From assembly GCF_014066305.1 (NCBI RefSeq), contig NW_023501036.1, positions 941,501 to 1,005,500 of the forward strand: a DNA stretch of 64,000 nucleotides, written 5' to 3'. The notes beneath the pieces are model-generated. The model searched no databases. It had not been told where the DNA came from and saw nothing but the letters and a program-made list of their open reading frames with translations. The position numbers and the translations under genes are program-made. Source of the DNA: Letharia columbiana. Its lineage: Eukaryota > Ascomycota > Lecanoromycetes > Lecanorales > Parmeliaceae. Below, one piece after another: positions 50,894-64,000 of the stretch. Positions within the stretch are counted from its first letter, which is position 1; every line of letters begins with the position of its first letter.

Positions 50894-53800
50894 AATTCTA
50901 TAGTAAGATAGAAATAACGTCTTTTTATTATCTCTATATCTGGTATTAGGTTTATAATTCGAGAAATTAGAATATTTAAGAATCGACTACGTACGCCTAA
51001 GAGAGGTTTTCTAATTATAGAAGCTTTTTATAAAGAGAGTTAGTATAAAGAATAATAAGATTATAGACTTAGACTCGATATAGACTTTATTAATAAAGCT
51101 TAATATATTAAAGCGCTAGATTTATCGTTATATATTACTACTATAATTAATAAGAAAGTCTTTAATAGTCGTTTTAGAAAAATAGTTATTACTTTTATAA
51201 AAATAGAAGGCGATAGAATATTAGAGAATTGAAAAATTAGTATAATAATACTAATATAACTCTATTAATCTTATATATATTATTCTATTAGCTATTAGAT
51301 TACGCGAGAAAATATTTTTTAATATAATTTATTATATAAATAAGTCTATCGAGCTTTAGAAGTTAAATATCTAAGAATTATCTATATAAATAATATTTAA
51401 AGATATTTACTATATAAGTGCTAGTACTCTTATTATTTCTAAAAATCTAATTTATATTAAATTTCTATCTTTTAGAATAAATCGTATAATATTTATTAAT
51501 TAGAATTATTAAAGGAGTATTAATAAAGAAGTAGTTATAATTATATAAATAGTTATAGAGTAGTAATATATATAATCTATCTTATATAATTTTAATTTAA
51601 ATAAAGATAATATATATAAATTCTTTTTATTTAAGAATTAACTTTTTAAGATAAATAATATTAATTATTATCTTAATATATATCTTAATTGTAAATATAA
51701 TAATAATAAAAAAGAGATTATCTATCTCGATGATTAGTATTATATTTAAAGAGTTTTTAATCTTTATATATTAAATATTTAACCTCTTCGCTATCTTTAT
51801 TAAACTCGAGAAGAGCTAGAGATATAGTATTTTAGCTATAAATATATCGAAGTATTTATAATTAAATCTTATATATTTATACTATATCTTCTATTTATTA
51901 ATAACTTTAAAGTATATAAAAATATATATAAAGCTCTTAAGATATTTTACTTAATATTAATTTATTTAAATTATAAGAAATATAGAAAGCTTATTAATAT
52001 ATTTATAATCTCGTTAAAATTATATAGCGTAAAACTTAATAATATAATAAAAGCCTTTTATAAGCTTATTTAAAAGTTAGATTATAATATAAAATTAATA
52101 ATTAATAAAGATTAAAATATAACGCTAATATAGGTCTTTAATATAATATTCTTTAGCGATATACTCTAATAGATTAATAATAATAGTTTTATATAATATA
52201 ATATTTAAATAGATTATAGAACTTACTATTATCTAAAGAAAGAATAAAAGAATCTCGATTATAATATTAAAGCTAATAATAAATACTATATTAAGATACT
52301 TAAATAGAGAAAGTATATATAGAATTTAAATAATAGAATAGAATATAAAATATTTCTTCGAGATATAAGAGTGCGATTAGAGGCTTTAATTATTGCGAAA
52401 TTTATATTAATCTTAAATCTAATCTAATTACGAGTATATAATATATCTTATTTAAAATAAAGGGGGTTAAGATATATTCTTTAAAGTTTTTTATAACTTT
52501 AATTCTAAGTAAATATAGAAATATTATTTATCTAAAAGCGTTTTAATAATATCAATTTCCTTCTAATTAGATATAAATTTAAAATTCGACGTATTATATA
52601 TAGTCTTAGTTATTAATAAAAATAGAAAAAATAATACTATTAATCTTATTAATACTTCGAAATTATATTATAATTAAATAATTTAAATTATTATTTCTTT
52701 AGATAGTAGAGAGTATTATAGCTATTTAATCTTTATCTCTAAGAGTTATTATATAAATATTCGATTTAATTATATAAAATAATATTTTAATAAAAAATTA
52801 GCGTTATATCGAGTTTAATACGCTATATAGATATATAATAAAGGTATAAAGAGTATATTAAGAGTTAATTTCATATATTATAATAGCTAAGAAAAGCTTT
52901 AATAGATAGATTATTAAAGTTAAAGAAGTCGAAGAAGATAAAAAAGATAGAGAAGATAAAGAAGATGAAGAAGATAAAGAAGTCGGAGAAGATAAAGAAT
53001 ATAAGATCTTAAAAATTATTCTATCTAATATTGTATATTGTAAATCGAAGATAGTATTAATAAGATCGAAATCTAAAGATAAAGGGCGATTATCTAAGGG
53101 TAATAAATTCCGAAAACTTCTTAATCTCTCTAATATATATATAGATTTATATTTAATTAAGAATATAAAGAAATATATAATAGTTATAAATTTTAATATA
53201 TTAATTAATAAATTAAAGTATAAATATAATATCTTAATATAAAATATAGTAGACGCTAATAATTTTATAGAGTTTTTAAAAATATAATAGATATAGCTAT
53301 ATCTTTAAATCTTATAAGATATCTATTCGCTAAGAATATTATAAAATAATTATTATAACTTAATTTTATTAAAATATAAGAGTATAATTATCTAGAGATA
53401 ATAGAGATATTAGAGCTATTATATATCTAGTATCTAATACTTATAAGAAGCTTTCTATTAATTAAAAAATAATTACTTAGCGAAAAAGATAATAAAGGCT
53501 TTTACGATATAATAAAAGATATTAATTATTAATATCTCTAGTTTTCTATAATAGATTTTATTCTAAATATATATTTTTATATTAAGACTATTATAAATTT
53601 AATAAAGCTTTTATTATAATATAACTTTATTTAGTACTTAATAATAGTATATTATTAAGATTATAAAATTCGAGTTTTTAAATTTAATATAAGAGTTTTA
53701 AAATAATATTGAAGGATAGAATTTATAGATATATAAGTTATATATTTCTTAATCTAGATTTTATTAAAGTTTTTTATAGAAATAATAAATATTATATATA

Positions 53801-54374
53801 TAATATTAATGATTATCTTTATATAGACGGTATTAGAAGTAAACTAAATTAATATTTTTCTTATATATATTAGCGAAAGAGGTACGCGTTTTTTATTATA
53901 TATATCTATTTAATAATAGAGAATAAAAATCCTATTATAAATTTAATTTTAAATCTTTTAATATATATATATAGAAACGCGTAGTAATATATCTATAAGC
54001 TCTTAATATTAGGAGGTAAAAATCTATATATAATCGAGATATTAAAAGAATCTAATTAATTATATAAGAGTAAGAATAATTATATATTAAATTATATATA
54101 AAGCGTCGATTATTTATAAGATAAATATATATATAATAAACTTTAATTAGAGTAAGTATAAGTATATGAAAGACTTAAGATGAGTATATAATAGACCTTT
54201 AAATAGAGGTTATAATAGAAATCGATTTAAGATATTTCTAATATATATTTAATATATATTAGATATATATATAATTTAGATTTCTAAACTCTAAACTTTT
54301 AAAAGTATTAAGGAAAGATATAGATATTTAAATAATCTTAAGATCGTTTTTCTCTAATATTATGCTAGTTAAAG

Positions 54375-54504
54375 ACTATCTAAGAATAGTTCGAATACGA
54401 TATTAGGAAGGTTCTATGACCGGTTATAGACCGGTCTTAGACTGGCCCTATATTATCTTAATATCGTCTTAAGACTCGAGGTATCTAGACTATCTACGGT
54501 AATA
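54375..54504. repeat. CACTA-type subterminal repeats, right end
   Basis: Contains GACCGGTTATAGACCGGTCTTAGACTGG-type inverted words and ends CTACGGTAATA. Same layout as 29130-29445, and CpA/TpG is again partly spared. Read from the other strand the end is TATTACCGTAGATAG, consistent with CACTACCGTAGATAG before RIP. Confidence 0.5.
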
Positions 54505-56949
54505 AAATTTTAGAGTTAGACTCTATAGTAATAATATTAAAATAATTTAATTTTTAATAGTTAAATATAAACTTGTCGAAAAGCTATTATAGAAGTAAGA
54601 GGGAATCGCTATTCTCTTTCTTAATTAGAAAAAAGTATATAATCGAGTTAGTTATAAGTTTCTTTTAGCGATTCTAAAAAAATTAGATATATTTAAAAAA
54701 TTTATTATCTAGATATAGTTTATTTATAAAAAAGTTAAAATTAAGATTTATATTAATAGCTATATTAAAGAAATAATTATAATATAAAGCGATATAAGAT
54801 AAAGAGACTCTCTAAGTTATCCTCTATTCGTGGTTATAATTAAAGATTTTACTCGATATATCGCTTATAACTTCTAAATCTCGAGAGTATAAATAAGAAA
54901 TAGAATATTAAAGATAATAATATATATTAATAATATAATAATTATAATATAATTTTAAGTAGAGATAGACGTTGTAATAGTAATCTTAAGAGTTTATTAC
55001 GCTATAATTAACGCGAGGATTAATTAAGATAAGTTATATATATCATATATAAAAAATATTACCTATATTTATATTATTAATATAAAGAAAATTTCTCTTA
55101 ATAACTTCTATAAATATCTAAAGATATTAATTAAGATAGATATTAATCTTTAATTAAATAATTTTTAAATTAAAATCTTATAAAAGGCTAGGAGATTAAT
55201 ATAAAACTAATTACGATTTTATTTATCTCTTAAGAATAAAGTAATAATCGAAACTATCTTTATAATATCTCTTCTTAAATTTATTTTATAATTTCTATAT
55301 ATATCTCTAGCGATACGCGATAAGTTAGAAAAGAAGTATTATAAGTTAATATAAAATAATAAGATTTAAAATATTATTTATAATCTTTATTTTTATTATT
55401 AGATAAAAGAGAGTAAAGTTAAAGTAATTAATCTATAAGTTATTATTAATAAAAGTATTATAGCTATAATTAATAGAGTAATTAACTCTTTTAAATTAAT
55501 ATAAATTATTTTAATTAAAAATATTTTAGCGTTATATATTTAAAGTCTTTTATATATTTTAGTATTTATTAATTTTTAGATAATTTAATTCTTTAATTAG
55601 CTTAATTATATTTTAAAGTTAATATAAACTATTTAATAGCGATAAAAAAAGATATTTATATAAATCCTTTAAATTAAATCTTTTTAAATTATTACGAAAC
55701 TATTAGTAACGCTAATATTTTATTATTTATTATTAGAGAAAGCTAATTTAGAGAATATAAAAAAGTTTAATTTCGAGATCTAATAAGCTCTATAGAATAA
55801 GAATATTAGAGTCTTAAAAGATATATAAGACTTAATATATATAATTTTTATAGTTTTAGCTAGAATAGTATATAGTAAGTACTCTTCTTAGATTAATTAT
55901 ACTATTAATAGATTAATTCTTAACGCTATTCTATTAAATTAGCATTTATTACTTTTAGCCTTATATATATAAAGACTAAATATACTTTGATAAAAATACT
56001 TTATAAAGATTAATAATTATCTTATTTCTTTATTAAAGATTAGCTTTTAATAAGTTTATTTTATAATCTTAAATAAGAGATTAAAAGCTATTAATTTTAG
56101 CGATAGAATTAAAGATTTTATTTTTATCTATTAATATTATTATAGATTAAGAGTCTTAGCGAATAGAATATAGATTATAATTTATAATAAGTTTAGGATA
56201 TCGCGTATAGGGGATCTTCTCTAGCGATTACTCTATAAAAAGATTTAATTAAAAACTAATTTTACTTAGATATTAATATAATAATAATTATATTCTATTT
56301 ATAGTATTAATTAGTTTTTATTTTATATATAGATTAAGTATATAGTATCGAAAGTAATATAAGAAGAATTTTTTATTATTTTAAGCTAATTAATTCTTAA
56401 TTTAATATTTAAAATAAGAATTATTAATAAGATAATCGCGTTTATAATATTTAATCTTAATTTAAAAGATATTAATAAGAGATAATAAGATATTCTCTAT
56501 TAGATTACTATTTAGACTTTATAGAAGTATTATCTCTTATATAATTTTTACGATTTAGTTATATATTAATCTCTAGATATTACTTAAAATTATTATTAAA
56601 CTTTAATTCGAAAGTAGATTTTTATAGATTAGATTTTATATCTTTATAAGAGATATTAAATTAAAAAGTATAATATATAGATATTTAAGAATTTTTAAGA
56701 AGAGCTTTTTGATTAAATAAAGGTTTATAAAAGCTTTATCTATTTGATATCTAACTCTTTTATAATAATAAATTAGGTTAAGCGTAGAGTAATAGAGGTA
56801 ATTAAGAAGTCGAATAATATTATAAAGAATAAAGATATAGATATTAGCGATATTAGTAATTAGAATAAATTAATAAATTTAAATTTATTATTTAAATAGT
56901 TTTCTAATTTTTTATTTATATTTTTTTATCTCTAATTTTATTTAATTTA
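54505..56949. other. Unidentified degraded sequence
   Basis: RIP-saturated, stops in all frames, no motif recognised. Plus-strand frames are the more open ones around 54600-55100. It could be part of another large transposon. Confidence 0.3.
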
Positions 56950-57120
56950 GCGTTAATTTGATGGAGTTACTCGATATAGTCTCCCTTTATAAAGACCTTC
57001 ACGCGATACTCTATATATACTCGAGCGTGAGTGATTTATAGGTTCGAGTTCCTATAGATTTCTAGATGGGGTATCTTTGTTAAGGCGACTATCTTAGCTA
57101 AATAGTCGAATAAAATAAAT
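56950..57120. other. RIP-spared segment with a tRNA-like B box
   Basis: CpA/TpG content is higher than on either side. It contains TATAGGTTCGAGTTCCTATA (57040-57059), which resembles the T arm of a tRNA (B box GGTTCGA.TCC) but with one extra base in the loop. No A box at the right distance and no cloverleaf could be folded by eye. It might be a SINE remnant. Confidence 0.25.
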
Positions 57121-59294
57121 AACTTTCAAATCAACCATATATTTAGTAATAAAACTTTTTCTATAATCTCTACGACGATATTAAAGATGTCTTCGGAGAT
57201 AAATAGAGATATTTAATATATAAAAATATTATATCAATATTAAAATCGTTAGTAATTCTATTACGAGGTTTCTATATTATACTAATAAAAAAAAAATTAT
57301 CACTTATTCTAGAATACCTAAAAATATTATTTATTTATATAATTTTTTTATTAAAAAAGTATTAATTTATTAATCGCTTTTTTTATATACCTCGCTATTA
57401 AAGAAGAGCTTTATAATTATATTGAATATTTTTCTATATATATAAATTACGCTCGCTAGATTTCTATTTTTTAAAGAGATTATAACTTAAGTTATAGCAT
57501 TTAAAAGATAAATATTTATATTATTTTCTAATTTTTAATTAATTAACCCTAGCTATCTATAAATCTTATTTTTTAATATTTTTTAATAATATAGATATTT
57601 ATATAACTTTAGGTTAAATATCTTAATTAAAAAAAAAACTCTACTATTAAATATTTTAAGAAGATACTTATTATTTAGATATATCTATTAATATTATAAG
57701 CTTTATACTAGAATTAGCTTTCTACTTTTCAAATTATTTTATAAAATTATTTAGATTAGAATATAAATGTATAGATATATAATAGAGTTTAGAATAATAT
57801 CGTTAATAAATAAATTATATCTACTTTCTCGATATTCTTCTAAATTAAATATTAAATATTTCTCGAATTTTCGCTAAATTCGAATTCTAAGAATTTTTTG
57901 ATAGTTTTTAAGTTAGAGATTTAGCGATTTATACTTTAAGCCTTAATATCTATATTTAAATATCGCATTTCGCATATTATATAATTTATATCTTATATTT
58001 AATAATCTAATATCGAGATAAATAATTTTAGAGCGCGAAAAATATAGCGGAATTTTTTATAGAGAGCGTTTATTTAGTAAGTATTTATAAATTCTATTAT
58101 TTTATAGTTTAGATAAATATATTCTTTATTATCGAGATAAAAATCTTTAAAATAAATTATCTTTATTTTATATAAATTAAATATCGTAATCTTAGTTTAG
58201 AAGTAAGATAATTTCTTCGCGAATTAGTTATCGGGTTTTATTAAGTTACTCTATATATTTAATATATATAATATAATACTTCTTACTTTTAATATTAGAA
58301 AGTTTTATAATATTTATAATTATAAATAATTTAAGATAAAAAGCGTTTAGAATAAAATTAATTTAAGAGATATAAAAGTTTTTTACTATAATAATATATT
58401 TTAATATTTTAATTTATCTATATAAAAGTTAATATAAAAATACTTTATCTAAATAAGTAAATTCTTTTATTCTAATAGTAATAAAGTTATTAATTTTAAA
58501 TATAATTTAATATTTAGATTCTCTATATCTTAGTAGTTAAAATTTTAATTTTATCTTAATCTTATTTTTAGCGTAATTAATATCTTAATATAATAAATTT
58601 AAAAAGAAATAGAATATATTTATTTATAAAGTTTAACTTTTAATATTATTATAATTTAATATTATAGAGAAAAATTATATTTAACTTATTATAATTAATT
58701 TAATATATCTATTATAGTATTAGAGTAAATAAATTATTATATTTAAGATTAATAGATTAAAGAGGCTAGTCTAACTCTTTAATAAATTTCTTATTAAAAT
58801 AATTTAAAATAATAAGTTTTTTATATAATTTATCCCCTAAGATAATTAATCTTAACTCGCTCTTTATATTTTTATATTTTCTTTTAGAGAATAGTAGTAG
58901 TTATTTAAATAGTATTAAATATTAAATATAAATTTTCTATAACTTTATTATTAATTTTAATTTAAAATATTATATTAAGCTAGTAAGTATAAAGCGAAAT
59001 ATCTAATAGATATTTTTTTTAAATAATAATATTTTAATAATATTATGATAATTTATATATAGAATAGATATCTTAAAGTCTTTAGATATTTAAGTTAGCG
59101 AAGTATAACGATAATTATTAAAATAATCTTTTATTAATACTTATTTTCTTTAGAGAAGATTATTAAATTATTCGAAGTTATATACTTTTATATTATTTTA
59201 ATAAAATATAATCTAATATAAATATTTAATCTATTTATAAAAGCTTAAAACGTTATTATCTTTTTTAATAATATCTTTTCTACGGAGAGTGGTA
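57121..59294 (-). pseudogene. Unidentified degraded coding region, split by a Tc1-type element
   Basis: On the minus strand a near-open frame runs from the right of the Tc1 element (about 61200) across its insertion point into this region. Right of the element it reads EFYKVFYYTKGN; directly left it continues TTLRRKDIIKKDNNVLSFYK and SKDFKISILYINYHNIIKIL. A frame at about 58000-58200 reads LIREEIILLLN and RSKIIYLDIRLLNIRYKLYN. The frame continuity shows the gene existed before the insertion. I recognise no domain. RIP-type stops throughout. Confidence 0.4.
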
Positions 59295-61104
59295 TTAAAA
59301 GTCCTGCATATGCGCTAAATCTCTTGGTATGCTTAGTATTTTAATAAATCTGACCTTTTTTTTAGATAGCTTTATTTTTCTAGTGACGATGCTTTATATA
59401 GCTATATATATATTTATTTACTCGCTTCGTAGAGTTATAGAGTCGTATATTACCTTTCTTACGATCTTCTCTATACTCGTTATTATTTTTAAGATAAATA
59501 ATCTCCGCAATATATCTCGATATTCGCTCTATTTACTTCTAAATCCTCTTCTATATAAACTTATAATTCTAGTAATATAGCTATTATTCCTCGATATCTT
59601 TATAAATTTTTAATATATCTTTTTAGATAATTTAACGCTTTATCTATAACTAATAAAGCTCGATTATATTAAGATCCGAAGAGTTATTATATTAGATTAT
59701 TTAAATAATATTTATTAATATATAAATTACTTCTTAATACTTTAATATATAGACTAAAGTCTTATCTTCTATAATTATTATATTAAATCACTCTCGTTTA
59801 TACTTTTAAGCGAATTTTAGAAGTTTTAAAATAAGAATCTATATCTAATAAGAAGGAGAAGTATAAGAAATATAAGCGTATATATCTTTTCTAATAGCGA
59901 TATTAATTAATTCCCCCTTTTTCCCCTTAATAATAACTTTTCTAATCTTAGTAATAAACTTTCACTCGAGTTTCTTATTAGAAAGATTTCGTAGATTTAT
60001 TCATTATATATTAATCTTAAATTCTTAAACTTCTTTAATCTTAGCTTTTAAAGTATTATTAATTTTAGCGAAATTCGCGATATATTCTTTCTTTTTAGTT
60101 ATAGTTTCGGCTTTTTAAATATAGTATAGCCCCTTCTTATTATATAAGAAATAACCCTAGAATATAAACTTTATAGTATCTACAAAACGACGTCGTATAG
60201 TAATAAAGATTTTATTAGATTATCGCTACATACGCACTTTTCTTCGCTAAGAATTCAAGATTACACTAATTTCGTTACTCTAAATTATCTTTTTTTACTT
60301 TTCTATAATTTAATCTTAATATCATAAAGCGAATTAATATTAAGCTTCTATTATAGCTTTCGTAAGAGAAGATTTTTTGATAGTCTTATAGGGCCGGAAA
60401 TTATTTCGTTTAAGTATATATAGAATTATTATTAACGAGAGTTCTTATTTAGTAGTTAATATAAATAAGATTTTTTTATAATTATAGCGATCTCTTTATA
60501 TAGCGGCTATAATAATACTCTTAACCTCGAGGATAATAATTAAGAATCGTTTAGATCTCGATATATTACTTATATATAATAGTAGTAATTTCTAAGACTT
60601 ACTAAAATTAAATTCTCTATTATAAGCTTATTTTTATAGATAATTAATAGTAAAGTAGAAGATCTTAGTAATAGTAGTAATAATTTAAATTATAATATTA
60701 GCTTTAATTAAAGTAAATATTTAAAATTTAATATCGTTATTATAATTAATAGCTTAAGCTTTACTTATAAATATTTTAATATAGAGAATATAGAGAGATC
60801 TACTTTTTATAGCTATATTAAGAACTTTATATATAATATAAAATCTTAAGATTCTTCCCCTTTTTTTATAGACTAGTACGTTTAATATTAACGTTATAAT
60901 TTAATAAATATACTCTTTATATATAGCTATAACGTCGCTATAACGCGTATATACTCCGTATATATATACTTCGTATATATGCACCTTATATATATAGTAT
61001 TAACGTCGCTATTAAGTAAAAAGTAGTAATATTAAGAATATTTAAAATATTTAAAATATTTATTAAGTATGCCAAGAGATTTAGCGTATATGCAGGACTT
61101 TTAA
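59295..61104 (-). mobile_element. Tc1/mariner-type DNA transposon, 1810 bp
   Basis: Ends are inverted repeats of 42 bp starting TTAAAAGTCCTGCATAT (59295-59336 and 61063-61104), with three transition mismatches. A TA dinucleotide flanks each side (59293-59294 and 61105-61106), the Tc1/mariner target duplication. A single degraded transposase fills the interior on the minus strand. RIP damage is milder than in the host sequence, notably near the ends. Confidence 0.9.
59380..60950 (-). pseudogene. Tc1/mariner-type DDE transposase
   Basis: Would cut and rejoin transposon ends at TA sites. Minus-strand reading: SNKIF (about 60210-60221) is the SDE.SF box around the first catalytic Asp, now Asn. 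RRRFVDTIKFIF, GYFLYNKKG and AETITKKKEYIANFAKIN (60080-60196) match the fungal WGCF...KGP...ET block. QDFSLYI near 59755 carries the second Asp, and NNSSDLNIIELY (59652-59687) matches GNSPDLN.IEP with the catalytic Glu kept. The C-terminus reads RISRYIAEIIYLKNNNEY and ends at a stop at 59380-59382, an intact tail. The start could not be fixed. Several frame changes and TAG codons make it non-functional. The open frame on the opposite strand at 59329-59580 is a shadow of this C-terminus. Confidence 0.82.
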
Positions 61105-61106
61105 TA

Positions 61107-64000
61107 TTACCCTTCGTATAATAAAAGACTTTATAAAACTCTTATACTTTAAGCGCTTTATCTTTTATATCTTATAATTCTCGAATATATTAAAAACATC
61201 TAACTCGTTATTAGATTCTTACCGAGATTTTATTAATATTATATTTCTAAATAAAATAAATCTCTTTTTATATTTAAATTTCGACGATATAGCGAGAGTA
61301 ATATATTAAAATAATTTTTAAAATAATTTTCTTAATTAATATAATAGGATAGCTATATTATTTTTATTTTCGCTAATTATATTATAAATTAGAATAATAA
61401 TATTACTCTTTATTATATAAGTATAATATTATATAATAAAATCTATAGCGTTATATTTTAAATTTAAAGAAATAATACTCTTTATAGCCTTTAAAAAGAG
61501 CGATATTATTTATTTTAAATATAATTATATTTTTAAAAGTAGTAATATAATAATAGAGACTTTTATATATTTCTATATTTAATAGCTCTATAGATAATAA
61601 GTAAAAGATTATAATTTATCTTAATTTAATAGAAAAGAAAAATAATAAAATTTAATTATATAGACTTTAATATCTTCTATTATAAGAATAATCTTAATTA
61701 AAATTTATTAAGCTTACTTTACTATATTAGCGAACTCTAAATATATTATATTAATCGAATTACTTTAAATAAGATTTAAAGAAAATAAGATTTTAATAAG
61801 AGAAGTTTACTTTAAATTTATTTTTAATATTTTTAAATAATTAATAGAGTTAGATAATAACTTCGCTTTTAATCTCTTATATAAAACTTTTAAAGTCTAA
61901 TATTAAATATTGAATTTAATTTATACTTTTTAAAGATTAAGTATTTTATATAGTCTTAATTTATTAGCGAAGAGCTAAATTCTATATTCTATATCTATTA
62001 CTTTATATTCTTAATAAATACTATTATATAAATATATATTATATACTTTACTCTATTAATTTTTATTAAAATCTCTTTATTTAGTTTTACTATTTTAGGT
62101 TTAATAACTTTAATAATATCTATAAATTCGCTTTTATAAGATTTTAGAGTAAGTAATAAGATATTAACTTTTCTCTTTTTTTTATATTAATTTAATCTCG
62201 TAATAATAATATATACTCTAAGAATTAATTTATATATATTTTAATATAATTTAAATATATTTATAAAAATAAAGAGAGGTACGCTAATATAAGAAGACTT
62301 AGAGAAACTAAGAAGATAATATTAATTATAAATTAGAAGTTTTAATTTATCGCGATAAAAAGGATAGAGTTATAAAGCGTTTATTAATTTAGTTTAAATA
62401 TTATAGATATTTTATATAATAAAGTAGATTTTATAGATAGCTAGCTTTTTATTTAATTTTATATTTAAATCTTTATAATAATAATTATAATATATTCTTA
62501 TTTTTAAAAAAATAATTTAATTTTAAATAATATAATAAAATTTATTTTTTAAGAGAAATAATTTTATAGTTATAGATTATAAAGAAATTAAATAATTTTA
62601 TTAACTTAATTTAAAGTAAGATAAGAAGTAAAGAGAATTAATAATAAGTTTTATTGTTTTTAGAGAGATTATCGCCTCGATAAAATCTTTCTTAATTTCG
62701 AGAACTCTATTAAAATAAAATTTAATATTTATTATAACTAAATAATAGTAGTTAGATTTTTTATAATAATAATAAATTGAATTAAATAAGAGAATTATAA
62801 AAGAGTTATTATAATTTCTAATATAATCTTTAAAATATATTTTTATTAATATTATCTATATTATAGAATAATAGAGTTCTATTAATTTATTTATAAAATA
62901 AATTATTTTAATATATATCTTTATATGAAAAGTAGTAGATAATAGAATAGTCTTAAAAAGATATAAAGGATTAAAGAAATATATATCTTTTTAATTAATA
63001 TAAAAAATACTCTTAAAATTTTAAATAAATAATTTCTGAAGCGTTATAGCTATCTTTTAACGTTATAATTTAATAAATAATAATTATACTTTAATATATT
63101 TCTTAATAATAAAAATAGATTTTAGTAGGTTTTTTAAAGTCTCTAAATCTTCTAATAGATTAAATATCTTTAATAAACTTTAATAGCTTTATCTACTTAG
63201 TCTAATTATTTAATATTATAATTTAAAAGCTATCATAAAGATTTTTAACTCTATAAAAACTCTTTTATAAGAAATCTTCTTAGAAAGATTAATTATAGAA
63301 GAGCGTTTTAATAATAATAATATACTTATAATCTACTTACGCGAATTATCCTTAAATATTAACTTATTAAAGTTATTCTTAAAATCTTATATTAATATTT
63401 CTAAAGAAGTAGAAATCAAAGGCGAATTTAATAAAAGTAATAAAAAATCTTCTCTATTATTAGATTCATTTTCTTAATCTAATATAATATTTAAGTTATT
63501 ATTCGATATAGTATTTATTTTTAAAGCTAAAGTTTAATAAGAATTAGAAGATTTATCGCTTTTATTTAGACTTAAATTTTTTATATAATTTATACTATAA
63601 ATAGTATAATTAAAATTATAATATTTTTAAAAATAATAATATTATAAAGTTTAATTTAAATTATATAATTACTCGATTTATTAATATTATAATTAATTTT
63701 ATTAACTTAATTAATATTAAAGTCTATATATTAATTACGTTAATTAATAGATTTTTTATATATAATTTATAAAGCGTTATTACGTTAATTATTATTAATA
63801 AAACTATTAAATATAAAATTTAATAAGAGATTTATATTAATAATTTTCGTATTTATATTTAAATTTATAAATATTATAATTATTATTAAAAAAATTGATA
63901 TAATAATATTAAATATATTATTCTATATCTTAAATTTAAGAAAAAAAATAATAATAGTAATAGAGAAGATTAAAAAATTTATAAAAATTATAAAAATTAT
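61107..64000. other. Unidentified degraded sequence to the window end
   Basis: The first 200 bases on the minus strand are the upstream part of the frame split by the Tc1-type element (EFYKVFYYTKGN at its edge). The rest is RIP-saturated. At about 63770-63960 a plus frame with few stops includes NKTIKYKI and IYKYYNYY.KN, faintly like a nucleic-acid-binding knuckle, but the spacing does not fit. Nothing else was recognised. Confidence 0.3.

Larger units (their letters stand above)
50784..54504 (+). pseudogene. TNP2-like (CACTA superfamily) transposase with right element end
   Basis: A long plus-strand frame with RIP-type stops. At about 50960-51240 it reads RIFKNRLRTPKRGFLIIEAF and HITT/KKVFNSRFRK-like blocks. 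At about 52140-52320 it reads FFSDIL, INNNSFI, DYRTYYYLKKE and KNLDYNIKANNKYYIK, matching GDMPQQ..N.GF.RH....CR.CYCPK.ER.NLDYDI...GRYH. At about 52500-52650 it gives FITLI and FPSN.IQIQN, like FPFPPGW.RIQ. Downstream sequence (53130-54000) matches 1200-2000. The segment ends CTATCTACGGTAATA (54490-54504), a degraded ...CCGTAGTG terminus, preceded by ACCGGT/AGACCGG repeats. The left end was not found; the copia nest at 37345-50778 probably split this element. Confidence 0.55.

Noticed and set aside
57030..57075. Possible tRNA gene (TATAGGTTCGAGTTCCTATA)
   Set aside because: Loop has one base too many and no acceptor stem, D arm or anticodon arm could be placed; kept only as a B-box-like element.
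59329..59580. Plus-strand open frame of 83 codons with hydrophobic character
   Set aside because: Antisense of the conserved C-terminus of the Tc1-type transposase; the membrane-like look is an AT-composition effect.
63770..63960. Possible LINE ORF1 with CCHC knuckle
   Set aside because: KYYNYY.KN resembles a mutated knuckle, but Cys/His spacing does not fit CX2CX4HX4C and a TGA falls where Cys would be needed.

Overview
The window looks like fungal (filamentous ascomycete) heterochromatin: one continuous block of transposable elements eroded by repeat-induced point mutation (RIP). For tens of kilobases CpA and TpG are nearly absent while TpA is in great excess and CpG, CpT and ApG survive, which is the CpA-to-TpA signature of RIP on both strands. 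I see no intact host gene. Nearly all reading frames are broken by TAA/TAG codons at positions where CAA, CAG and TGG are expected, so most proteins below were recognised by reading through those stops. Coordinates of degraded genes are approximate.

Layout. 1-2360 is a TNP2-like (CACTA) transposase remnant fused to a 1.1 kb gypsy reverse-transcriptase/RNase H fragment (2360-3485). 4647-9827 is copia family 1, copy 1 (minus strand, 5' end missing), entered behind a homopolymer block (4428-4646). 9828-14030 is a second copia family (LTR, primer site, gag, protease, integrase; no reverse transcriptase). 15321-26514 is a complete-length Ty3/gypsy chromovirus on the minus strand, with 164-bp LTRs, a polypurine tract, reverse transcriptase, RNase H, integrase and chromodomain, plus about 2 kb of extra coding sequence after the chromodomain. 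A young 1.2 kb non-autonomous LTR element (TRIM, 15906-17132) with a perfect TATCT target duplication sits inside it. 26515-37339 is mostly unidentified degraded coding sequence, but holds CACTA-type subterminal repeats (29130-29445) and a well-preserved 643-bp foldback/MITE element (33753-34395).

37345-50778 is a nest: copia family 1 copy 2 (minus strand, AAGAT target duplication, about 6.7 kb once its insert is removed) split by copia family 1 copy 3 (plus strand, 42694-49399, 6.7 kb, both LTRs). The nest lies in a degraded coding region whose continuation (50784-54504) is a second TNP2-like transposase ending in a CACTA-type terminus. 54505-64000 is unidentified degraded coding sequence, interrupted at a TA by a 1810-bp Tc1/mariner-type element (59295-61104) with 42-bp inverted repeats and a recognisable DDE transposase.

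The elements do not form a pathway. They record an order of insertion: old CACTA and gypsy DNA, then copia, then Tc1, with the MITE and TRIM latest, because they alone keep normal CpA/TpG content. Two long A/T homopolymer blocks that abut copia LTRs are probably assembly errors.
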